From positions 124,001 to 188,000 of the forward strand of contig JBAXHD010000001.1 in NCBI GenBank assembly GCA_037139095.1: a DNA stretch of 64,000 nucleotides, in the 5' to 3' direction. Below, in pieces: positions 57,037 through 64,000 of the stretch. Each line of letters starts with the position of its first letter. Within the stretch, counting starts at the first letter, position 1. The notes beneath the pieces were generated by a model. The model made no database searches. It was given only the letters and a program-made list of their open reading frames with translations, and had not been told where the DNA came from. Made by a program: the position numbers and the translations under genes. The stretch comes from WLMZ01 sp037139095. Its GTDB lineage: Bacteria; Actinomycetota; Acidimicrobiia; Acidimicrobiales; Ilumatobacteraceae.

Positions 57037-58911
57037 TTAGATATCGACAGCAGCAGCAGCAAACTGCGCGTTGTAGAGCGCATAGTACGCACCGCGCTTC
57101 GCAAGAAGTTCATGGTGGTTGCCCTGCTCGACGATGCTTCCTGCGTCCATCACCAAGATCAGGTCGGCGTCGCGAATGGTGCTGAGTCGGTGTGCGATCA
57201 CAAAGCTGGTGCGCTTCGATCGAAGTGCGGCCATCGCTTGTTGGATCAGTACCTCGGTGCGGGTGTCTACCGAGCTCGTTGCTTCGTCGAGAATCAAGAT
57301 GGCAGGGTCGGCCAAGAAGGCCCGGGCGATGGTGATGAGCTGCTTTTCGCCGGCGCTGATAGCACCGCCTTCGTCGTCGATGAGCGTGTCGTAACCCTCG
57401 GACAATGAGTGCACGAAGCGATCGACGTAGGTGGCCCGCGCTGCTTCGAGGATCTGCTCTTCGGTGCAACCGACGAGACCGTAGGCGATGTTCTCGCGGA
57501 TGGTTCCGCTGAACAACCACGTGTCTTGCAACACCATGCCCACGTTGCCACGCAGGTCGCGTCGAGGCATCTGCGAAATGTCGACACCGTCGAGACGGAT
57601 GGCGCCACCGCCGATTTCGTAGAAGCGCATGATGAGGTTCACCAACGTGGTCTTGCCTGCGCCGGTAGGGCCAACGATGGCAACTGTTTGGCCGGGCTCG
57701 GCGACCAACGACAGGTCAGTGATGAGCGGGTTCGCTGGGTCGTACGAGAATGACACATGGTCGAACTCAACCCGACCGCGTGGCGTTGGTGTGGTCTCAG
57801 GAACCGGAGCATCGGGGCTCTGCTCGGGAGCATCGAGCAACTCGAACACTCGCTCGGCTGAGGCAATGCCCGACTGCAACACGTTGGCCATCGAGGCGAG
57901 CTGGGTAAGCGGCTGCGTGAACTGACGCGAATACTGAATGAACGCCTGAACATCGCCGAGGCTCATTGCGCCCGACGAGACTCGCAGGCCGCCAATGACA
58001 GCAATGGCAACGAAGTTGAGGTTGCCAAGAAACATCATCGCCGGCTGGATGAGACCTGCGATGAACTGCGCACCGAAACTTGCTTCGTATAACTGGTCGT
58101 TCTTGTCGCTGAAGCGCTGCTCGATCTCGCGTTGGCGACCAAACACTTTGACGAGCGCGTGACCGGTGAAGGCCTCTTCGATTTGCGCGTTCAGTGCGCC
58201 AGTGTGCGACCACTGCGCGATGAAGCGCAGCTTCGAACGCTTGGTCACCAACCGAATGACATAGAACGACAATGGAATGGTGACCACCGCAACGCTGGCG
58301 AGCACCGGCGAGATGATGTACATCATGATGACTACGCCCACCAGACTGAGGGTCGAGGTGAGCACCATGCTGAGCGACTGTTGCATGCTCTGTGAAATGT
58401 TGTCGATGTCGTTGGTGACGCGGCTGAGCATGTCGCCGCGTGGTTGTGAGTCGACATAGTTCAAGGACAAACGGTTGAGCTTGTCTTCGACATCGGCGCG
58501 CAGGCGATACATCGTTCGCTGCACCACCTTGGCCAACGTGAACGACTGCAGCAACGACAGACTCGCCGACGCAACATAGAGAACCAGTACGCCTACCAGC
58601 ACATTGCGCAACGCATGGAAGTCGATGCCTACATCGCGGTGGATGAGTCCCTTGAAGATGATGTCGGTGGCATGCCCGAGGATTCGAGGCCCCAACACCG
58701 ACAGAGTGACGCTGCCTAAAGCCAGGACTACGCCCATGATGGCGCCGAAGCGTTCGGGCCGGAGTCGACCCAGCAGGCGGCGTGATGACCCACCGAAGTC
58801 TTTTGATTTTTCGGCGGGCATGCCCATGCTGGCCATGCGGCCAGCGGGACCCATGTTGCGGAGTTCGGACCCCGGCTGCTTTGGCGGTGCGGCGGCGGCT
58901 GAATCGCTCAT
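57037..58911 (-). CDS. ABC exporter half-transporter, catalytically complete subunit
   Basis: 624 residues. A 45-residue cytoplasmic extension rich in Ala, Pro and Gly precedes six helices (MGVVLALGSVTLSVLGPRIL onward) and the ATPase domain: Walker A GPTGAGKTT, Q-loop VLQDTWLFSG, signature ISAGEKQL, Walker B ILILDEATSS with its Glu, and H-loop VIAHRLST. The SAGEKQ signature is common in MdlB-like subunits. The start overlaps the partner's stop by 4 bp (ATGA), so the two are translated together and form a heterodimer. Confidence 0.92.
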   Translation of the reverse strand: MSDSAAAAPPKQPGSELRNMGPAGRMASMGMPAEKSKDFGGSSRRLLGRLRPERFGAIMGVVLALGSVTLSVLGPRILGHATDIIFKGLIHRDVGIDFHALRNVLVGVLVLYVASASLSLLQSFTLAKVVQRTMYRLRADVEDKLNRLSLNYVDSQPRGDMLSRVTNDIDNISQSMQQSLSMVLTSTLSLVGVVIMMYIISPVLASVAVVTIPLSFYVIRLVTKRSKLRFIAQWSHTGALNAQIEEAFTGHALVKVFGRQREIEQRFSDKNDQLYEASFGAQFIAGLIQPAMMFLGNLNFVAIAVIGGLRVSSGAMSLGDVQAFIQYSRQFTQPLTQLASMANVLQSGIASAERVFELLDAPEQSPDAPVPETTPTPRGRVEFDHVSFSYDPANPLITDLSLVAEPGQTVAIVGPTGAGKTTLVNLIMRFYEIGGGAIRLDGVDISQMPRRDLRGNVGMVLQDTWLFSGTIRENIAYGLVGCTEEQILEAARATYVDRFVHSLSEGYDTLIDDEGGAISAGEKQLITIARAFLADPAILILDEATSSVDTRTEVLIQQAMAALRSKRTSFVIAHRLSTIRDADLILVMDAGSIVEQGNHHELLAKRGAYYALYNAQFAAAAVDI

Positions 58912-60641
58912 GCTGCGTCCTCGGCGCTCATCTGTGACGCAACGATCTCGGCATACGTAGGACATGTTGCGAGTAACTCTGTATGGGTGCCAAGTCCCAC
59001 AGTCTCGCCGTCTTCGAGCACCAGAATCTGGCTGGCGTTGATGATGGTAGAAACGCGCTGGGCAACGATGACCACCGTGGCATTTGCGGTGTGCGGAGCC
59101 AGGGCGGCGCGCAGGCGGGCGTCGGTAGCGAGGTCGAGTGCAGAGAACGAGTCATCGAACAGATAGATCTCGGGCTTACGCACCAAGGCTCGGGCGATTG
59201 CGAGACGCTGTCGCTGACCGCCAGAAACGTTTGAGCCGCCTTGGGCGATTGGGGCCTCGAGCTGGCCTGGCATTGCTGAGACGAAGTCGGTCGCTTGGGC
59301 AATTGCCAGAGCGGCCCAGAGGTCTTCGTCGGTGGCATTGGGGTCGGCGAAGCGGAGGTTGCTTGCAACGGTGCCCGAGAAGAGATACGGCTTCTGCGGA
59401 ACCAATCCGATGCGTCCCCAAAGCAGATCGGGGTCGAGGTCGCGAACGTCGACGCCATCGACCATGACCGAGCCAGATGTGGCGTCGAACAGTCGTGGAA
59501 TAAGACTCAGCAGCGTTGTCTTGCCCGAGCCGGTGCTGCCGATGATTGCGGTGGTTTGTCCGGCTGTGGCGCGCAGCGAGATGCCGCCCAGCACCGGAGC
59601 AACGGCGCCGGGATAGTGGAACCCGACGTCGCGTAGTTCGAGCGTGCTGTGACTGGTGAGGTTGGTGGTTGGGTTCGGTGAGCGCACAACAGATGATTCG
59701 GTGTCGAGCACTTCGTTGATGCGTTCGGCACACACAGCAGCGCGTGGGATGAGCACGGCCATGAACGTAGCCATCATCACTGACATCAAGATTTGAGCGA
59801 GGTAGCTGAGGAACGCAATGAGCGCTCCGATCTTCATTTCGCCTCTGTTGATGCGGCCAGCACCGAACCACAACACGGCCACGCTTGATGCGTTGAGAAT
59901 GAACATCACTGTGGGGAACATCAGCGCTTGCAAGCGCCCGGCTCGCAATGCTGCGCCGGTGACCTCGGTGTTGACCTCGGCGAACCGGTCGACCTCGACG
60001 GGTTCGCGGACAAACGCACGCACCACGCGGATACCAGTGATCTGCTCGCGCAGCACGCGGTTCACGGTGTCGATGCGGGCTTGCATCACGCGGAATTGCG
60101 GCACCATCTTCGACACCACGATGCCCACGCACAGCAGCAGCATCGGAACGCTGACGGCCAGAATCCACGACAGCCCGCGGTCTTCGCGCAGCGCCATGAT
60201 GATCCCGCCAACGGCGGTGATGGGCGCGGCCACCAGCATGGTGCAGGTCATCATCATGAACATCTGCACTTGCTGCACATCGTTGGTGATTCGCGTGATG
60301 AGCGACGGGGCGCCGAATTGGCCAACCTCACGGGCAGAGAACTCGCTGACGTGATTGAAGATGCCGCGGCGTACATCGCGACCGAAACCCATCGAGGCCC
60401 GAGACCCGAAGTACACCGCAGCGCATGCGGTACATACCTGAAGCACGGTGACAGCAATCATGAGCGCGCCGGTTTTCCAGATGTACCCGGTGTTGCCAGT
60501 GGCGACGCCTTTGTCGATGATCTTGGCGTTGAGCGATGGCAAATAGAGCGCGGCCACCGACTGAATCGTTTGCATCAGCACCACTGCGAGAAGTGCGCCG
60601 CGATATCGCCCGAGGTATGAGCGAAGCAAACGTGCGAGCAT
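58908..60641 (-). CDS. ABC exporter half-transporter, degenerate-site subunit
   Basis: 577 residues. Six helices (YRGALLAVVLMQTIQSVAALY onward) and an ATPase domain with Walker A GSTGSGKTT, Q-loop LVPQKPYLFSG and signature VSGGQRQRL. Walker B reads IYLFDDSFSALD, with Asp where the catalytic Glu normally stands; this is the hallmark of the non-hydrolysing site in heterodimeric exporters such as TM287/288 and MdlAB-type pumps. GGAGAA lies about 5 nt before the ATG. The substrate (lipid, drug or peptide) cannot be told from sequence. Confidence 0.92.
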   Translation of the reverse strand: MLARLLRSYLGRYRGALLAVVLMQTIQSVAALYLPSLNAKIIDKGVATGNTGYIWKTGALMIAVTVLQVCTACAAVYFGSRASMGFGRDVRRGIFNHVSEFSAREVGQFGAPSLITRITNDVQQVQMFMMMTCTMLVAAPITAVGGIIMALREDRGLSWILAVSVPMLLLCVGIVVSKMVPQFRVMQARIDTVNRVLREQITGIRVVRAFVREPVEVDRFAEVNTEVTGAALRAGRLQALMFPTVMFILNASSVAVLWFGAGRINRGEMKIGALIAFLSYLAQILMSVMMATFMAVLIPRAAVCAERINEVLDTESSVVRSPNPTTNLTSHSTLELRDVGFHYPGAVAPVLGGISLRATAGQTTAIIGSTGSGKTTLLSLIPRLFDATSGSVMVDGVDVRDLDPDLLWGRIGLVPQKPYLFSGTVASNLRFADPNATDEDLWAALAIAQATDFVSAMPGQLEAPIAQGGSNVSGGQRQRLAIARALVRKPEIYLFDDSFSALDLATDARLRAALAPHTANATVVIVAQRVSTIINASQILVLEDGETVGLGTHTELLATCPTYAEIVASQMSAEDAA

Positions 60642-60738
60642 GAGTTCTCCAGAGGCAGGGGTTACGAACGGCTACATGATGGTACGCGCCTGCTCGACCA
60701 AATCCCGCGTTGTTCTGCGCCAACGGGTGTGGGGTGAC

Positions 60739-61008
60739 ATGCTGCACAGCATGCGACGTTCTATTGACGACTACCCCTTTTCTGAGGCCGATCGACCAGT
60801 TGGCGACGAAGACGCCGCTCGCCTGTCGTGGGCCATCGCCATTAGCGACGACTACGACGATGCCGAACCACGGGTGGTGCTCACCCTCGAAGAGGTTGGG
60901 CTGCCGGGCGAGGGGCTCGTTGCCCATTTACCGCCGCATCTGGCTCGCCGTCTGCGAGGTGCAATTCACGATGCACTCAGGGAAATAGGAGAAGACCCAG
61001 GTCGATGA
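60739..61008 (+). CDS. Small unknown protein
   Basis: 89 residues from ATG 60739 (upstream in-frame ATGs, for example 60676, would extend it into the exporter promoter region; ATG 60751 would shorten it). Acidic and soluble: SIDDYPFSEADRPVGDEDAA, SWAIAISDDYDDAEP, then LTLEEVGLPGEGLVAHLPPH and a helix RRLRGAIHDALREIGED. Family not recognised. It is divergent from the ABC exporter pair and precedes the siroheme reductase by 119 bp. Confidence 0.65.
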   Translation: MLHSMRRSIDDYPFSEADRPVGDEDAARLSWAIAISDDYDDAEPRVVLTLEEVGLPGEGLVAHLPPHLARRLRGAIHDALREIGEDPGR

Positions 61009-61127
61009 TTTCGCTGGCTAATGTTGGTGCGACCGTTGGGGAATAGGCCTCGCTGGTCTATTGTTGACCGAGTTAGTCGGATTTATGCTGACGTTGTTTC
61101 TATTCCTCTCTTGCCTGGAGGCCGCCC

Positions 61128-62918
61128 GTGGGCGTCACCCCAATAGTTGCCGCACCTCGTGACCTCGATGCTGAGCAACAGCGCGACATTGTTCGCTTCG
61201 AACAAGCCGTTACCCAGTACCTCGCCGGAGAGATCAGCGAAGACGTCTTTCGAGTGATGCGTCTCAACAATGGCGTCTATGGCCAGCGCCAAGGCGGCAC
61301 CAATCAGATGGTGCGCATCAAGTTGCCCGCAGGCACCATCACGCCAGAGCAGATGGACATGATGGGGCACCTCGCCGAGAACTTCTCGCGCGGTTGGGGG
61401 CACATCACCACCCGCCAAAACGTGCAGGTTCACTTCGTTGAACTCACTCGCGTTCCCGAGGTCATGCGTCAGCTCGCGTCGGTCGGGCTCACCAGCCGCG
61501 AGGCATGTGGCGACACCGTACGCAACGTGATGGCGTGCCATCTCGCTGGCGCCTGCCCACACGAACACCTCGATGTCACCGCGTGGGCCGATGCCACGTT
61601 CCGTCACTTCGTTCGCAACCCGTTGGGTCAGCGTTTGCCGCGCAAGTTCAAAGTGAACTTCTCTGGATGCAGCACCGATTGTGGCCAGGCGATGTTCAAC
61701 GATGTTGGCGTCATCGCCACAACTCGAACCCTCGACAACGGCGACACCGAGGCGGGCTTCCGTATCTACATCGCCGGCGGTCTCGGCGCAACGCCGCACC
61801 CAGCGATGGCTCTCGAAGACTTCACGAGTCGCGAAGACTTGTTGCCAACGATCGAAGCCGCGCTACGTGTGTTCGAGCAGACCGGCAACCGAGACAACAA
61901 GCTGCGCGCCCGAATGAAGTGGGTTGTCGATCAGCTCGGCATCGACGAGGTTCGTCGTCGGGTGATCAAGATTCGTCACACGCTGCCAGCGTCGTCGTCG
62001 TGGCCAGGTGGCATCCCTGCCGAAGTCACCATCGCCGGCGACAAGCCTGCTGGCCGTTCGGCCATCGTTGAAGCCACCGCTGTCGGGCAAGGCGTGAATG
62101 TCACGCTCACGCCTCGCGACCCCTACAGCCGTTGGGTGGCCACCAGCGTTATTCGCGGCACCGCTAACGGCACGGTGTCGGCGGTTGCCTACGCGGCACT
62201 TGGCGATCTCACCGCTTCGCAGTTTCGGTCGCTCGCTTCGATCCAGCGCGAACTCAACGCCGATGTGCGTTTGAGTAACCGCCAAAACGTTGTCTTCCGC
62301 GGTCTCACTGAAGAGCAGCTTCCGGTTCTGTACGCCCGCCTCGAAGCCATCGACATGGCCCGACCCGGTGCCGAGTTGGCACGCGATGTTGTGGCGTGCC
62401 CGGGTGCCGATACGTGCAACATTGCCGTCACTCAGTCGCGCGGTTTGGCCAAGGCCATTGGCGATCGTCTCGAAGACGAGGGTCTCGCCGAAGTCGGTGG
62501 CATTCGCATCAACATTTCTGGTTGCACGAACAGTTGCGGTCAGCACCACGCGTCGGACATCGGTTTCTTCGGCGCCGAGCGTCGTGCGCATGGCAAGCCT
62601 GCCCCTGGTTATCAAATGCTGCTCGGCGGTTACGTGGGTGAAGAGAGCATTCACTTTGGCGAGAAGGCGCTGCGCCTGCCCGCCAAGGCTGCACCCGAAG
62701 CGGCAGCGCGCGTGGTGCGTCGCTTCGCCGAAGAGCGCGAAGCCGGCGAACGCTTCCGCACCTGGATGGATCGTGTTGGCGGTGCTACCGCTGTCGCCGA
62801 GTCGCTCAAAGATCTTGACTTCTTCCCATCGCCCGAAGAAGCACCTGAGTTCTATGCCGACTACGACGAGACCGGGCCGTTTGTTGCCGACGTCGGCGAG
62901 TCAGAGTGCGCAGTCTGA
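61128..62918 (+). CDS. Ferredoxin-type nitrite/sulfite reductase (siroheme and 4Fe-4S)
   Basis: 596 residues. The double ferrodoxin-like/siroheme layout is clear. Half 1 contains MRIKLPAG-type sequence (QMVRIKLPAGTITPEQM), HITTRQNVQVHFVEL and GDTVRNVMACHLAGACPHE. Half 2 contains LSNRQNVVFRGL and the cluster ligands CPGADTC (C-x5-C) and SGCTNSCGQHH (C-x3-C), which together hold the 4Fe-4S/siroheme centre. It reduces nitrite to ammonium or sulfite to sulfide with six electrons; which one is not decided by these motifs. GGAGG lies about 9 nt before the GTG start. The DUF4202 gene overlaps its end. Confidence 0.93.
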   Translation: MGVTPIVAAPRDLDAEQQRDIVRFEQAVTQYLAGEISEDVFRVMRLNNGVYGQRQGGTNQMVRIKLPAGTITPEQMDMMGHLAENFSRGWGHITTRQNVQVHFVELTRVPEVMRQLASVGLTSREACGDTVRNVMACHLAGACPHEHLDVTAWADATFRHFVRNPLGQRLPRKFKVNFSGCSTDCGQAMFNDVGVIATTRTLDNGDTEAGFRIYIAGGLGATPHPAMALEDFTSREDLLPTIEAALRVFEQTGNRDNKLRARMKWVVDQLGIDEVRRRVIKIRHTLPASSSWPGGIPAEVTIAGDKPAGRSAIVEATAVGQGVNVTLTPRDPYSRWVATSVIRGTANGTVSAVAYAALGDLTASQFRSLASIQRELNADVRLSNRQNVVFRGLTEEQLPVLYARLEAIDMARPGAELARDVVACPGADTCNIAVTQSRGLAKAIGDRLEDEGLAEVGGIRINISGCTNSCGQHHASDIGFFGAERRAHGKPAPGYQMLLGGYVGEESIHFGEKALRLPAKAAPEAAARVVRRFAEEREAGERFRTWMDRVGGATAVAESLKDLDFFPSPEEAPEFYADYDETGPFVADVGESECAV

Positions 62919-63496
62919 GCCAGCAACTGCTCGATGCGTGTGCAGTAATCGACGCTGCGAACGCGCTCGATCCAACAGTGATCGTGGTTCGTGGCGAGTC
63001 AGTCGCGCTTGCCTTGGCGCACGGCCGTCTTGCCACCGATTGGGTGCGTCACCTCAATCCTGAAGCCGGCGATGCGCTCGTTATCGCTGCGCGTGCCCAC
63101 CATCTGCGTCGCTGGGAAGTGCCTCGCACCACCTACCCCGAAGGTAAGGCTGGTTACCTGCGTTGGCGCAAGGATCAAAAGGCACGTCACGCTCGCGATG
63201 TAGAGGTGATCCTCAACGCTGCGGGATACGACGCGCTCACTATCCAGCGGGTGCAGGTTTTGATACGGCGCGAGCAACTCAAAACCGATCCCGACACTCA
63301 GGTGCTCGAAGACGCAGCGTGTCTCGTGTTCATCGAAACGCAGCTTGCCGAGATGGCACCGCGTTTCGATCGTGACCATCTGCTTGAGGTGATTCGCAAG
63401 ACCGCAGCGAAGATGAGTGCTGCTGGTCTGGCCGCTGTAGCTCTGCTACCGATTGGGGCCGTTGAGCACGAACTGCTCGCAGCAGCGCTGGCGTAG
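62906..63496 (+). CDS. DUF4202 family protein
   Basis: 196 residues from GTG 62906, overlapping the reductase stop by 13 bp. The family pattern is visible: ALVIAARAHHLRRWEVPRT, YPEGKAGYLRWRKDQKARHA, VLEDAACLVFIETQLAEMA and DRDHLLEVIRKTAAKMS. The His-His and Asp residues (ARAHH, LEDA) suggest a metal site of HD-like type. Function unknown, but the overlap with the siroheme reductase implies a role in nitrite or sulfite reduction. It ends 21 bp before the convergent decarboxylase gene. Confidence 0.88.
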   Translation: MRSLSQQLLDACAVIDAANALDPTVIVVRGESVALALAHGRLATDWVRHLNPEAGDALVIAARAHHLRRWEVPRTTYPEGKAGYLRWRKDQKARHARDVEVILNAAGYDALTIQRVQVLIRREQLKTDPDTQVLEDAACLVFIETQLAEMAPRFDRDHLLEVIRKTAAKMSAAGLAAVALLPIGAVEHELLAAALA

Positions 63497-63517
63497 AGCT
63501 CGCGTAGCGCCGCAGAT

Positions 63518-64000
63518 TCAGACGTAGTGCTCTTGCAGCGGCGGGAAGCCGTTGAAGCCCACCGAACTGTATGTGGTGGTGTAGGCGCCGGCTGACAAGA
63601 TGTCGACCATGTCGCCCTCGGCCAGCGCTAGGGGAAGCTCGTAGGAGCTCTTTTCGTAGAGCACGTCGGCCGAATCGCACGTGGGGCCAGCGAGTACAAC
63701 TGGGCCACCAGTCTGACCGTCGTGGGGCGTGCGAAGCCGATAGCGAATTGCTTCGTCCATGGTCTCGGCGAGACCGTGGAACTTGCCGCAGTCGAGATAG
63801 ATCCAGCGCTCGCTATCGGCGGGGGAGCGGCGCGACACGAGCACCACCTCGCTGCGCAGCAGGCCAGCATCGGCGACCAAGTACCGACCGGGCTCGACCA
63901 TGACTTCGGTGAGACCGAGCGGAAACCACTTGGCGAGGGCCGTTCGCACGGCGGCACCATAGGCATCGATGGCTGGTGCTGCCTCGCGATAGGTGCCGGG
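63518..64000 (-). CDS. Ornithine/lysine/diaminopimelate-type PLP decarboxylase, C-terminal part
   Basis: The frame stays open to the window edge, so only the last 160 residues are seen. VMVEPGRYLVADAG is the conserved EPGR phosphate/PLP motif of group IV decarboxylases, and GPTCDSADVLYE holds the catalytic Cys typical of ornithine decarboxylases. The closing FNGFPPLQEHYV is also family-typical. It would produce putrescine or cadaverine for polyamine synthesis. The motif CDSADV favours ornithine/lysine decarboxylase over diaminopimelate decarboxylase, but the specificity helix lies outside the window. Confidence 0.85.
   Translation of the reverse strand, partial: PGTYREAAPAIDAYGAAVRTALAKWFPLGLTEVMVEPGRYLVADAGLLRSEVVLVSRRSPADSERWIYLDCGKFHGLAETMDEAIRYRLRTPHDGQTGGPVVLAGPTCDSADVLYEKSSYELPLALAEGDMVDILSAGAYTTTYSSVGFNGFPPLQEHYV

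Noticed and set aside
61863..62654. A 263-residue minus-strand frame inside the siroheme reductase gene
   Set aside because: Antisense shadow; the plus-strand gene has both siroheme cysteine motifs and a good ribosome-binding site.

Overview
The window looks like chromosome from a free-living, moderately high-GC actinobacterium, most likely class Acidimicrobiia or a close relative (inference). Supporting evidence: genes for the tiny actinobacterial ribosomal proteins bS22 and bL37, actinobacterial gene orders (metG-tatD-x-rsmA-ispE, glmU-prs-rplY-pth, mfd-lipoprotein-mazG near eno-ftsB), many transcripts that appear leaderless (TANNNT box 6-9 nt before the start codon), a wax-ester synthase/DGAT and a form II CoxL-like protein. 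Coding density is very high: no gap between genes exceeds about 190 bp, and 7 of 13 convergent gene pairs overlap at their 3' ends. No insertion sequence, prophage, CRISPR array or rRNA was seen.

Layout. 1-5380 (+): catabolic operon for a methylated amine or betaine (MttB-family methyltransferase, FAD/GcvT demethylating dehydrogenase, EtfB, EtfA). 5381-9365: a two-part inverted repeat, an unknown membrane-anchored protein and an orphan CoxL-type molybdoenzyme. 9464-18378 (-): ftsB-like, eno, mazG, SurA-type lipoprotein, mfd, interrupted by one opposite-strand membrane protein. 18542-24120: ABC-F ATPase, then pth/rplY/prs/glmU (minus strand, GlmU lacking its acetyltransferase core, Prs with a duplicated N terminus), tRNA-Gln and bS22. 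24153-28598 (-): ispE, rsmA, an RlpA-like barrel protein in the place of rpfB, tatD, metG. 28691-35273: thioesterase, rsmI, DUF192, epoxide hydrolase, MFS and EamA transporters, ychF. 35395-39460: PHP phosphoesterase, bL37, VOC protein, L,D-transpeptidase, an Fe-S RecB-type nuclease and tRNA-Leu. 39511-42464: TetR-controlled cupin with a VOC remnant, and a PHM-like copper lipoprotein. 42580-50835: DoxX-like protein, two complete GGDEF-EAL proteins around an unknown membrane protein, and an ABC exporter. 51001-54379: an envelope cluster with an LPASG-tailed protein, a DUF4012 protein and a His-rich secreted protein. 54505-64000: VOC and GNAT-like proteins, WS/DGAT, a heterodimeric ABC exporter, a siroheme nitrite/sulfite reductase with DUF4202, and the C-terminal part of an ornithine/lysine-type decarboxylase.

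How the genes work together. The first operon would pass reducing equivalents from N-demethylation through ETF to the respiratory chain and one-carbon units to folate. The middle of the window is housekeeping (translation, tRNA recycling, cell-wall precursors, isoprenoids, transcription-coupled repair). The right third is mostly envelope, signalling and transport. Start codons were chosen from Shine-Dalgarno sites, TANNNT boxes, stop/start overlaps and family length. All function calls come from reading motifs by eye; no database search was run.
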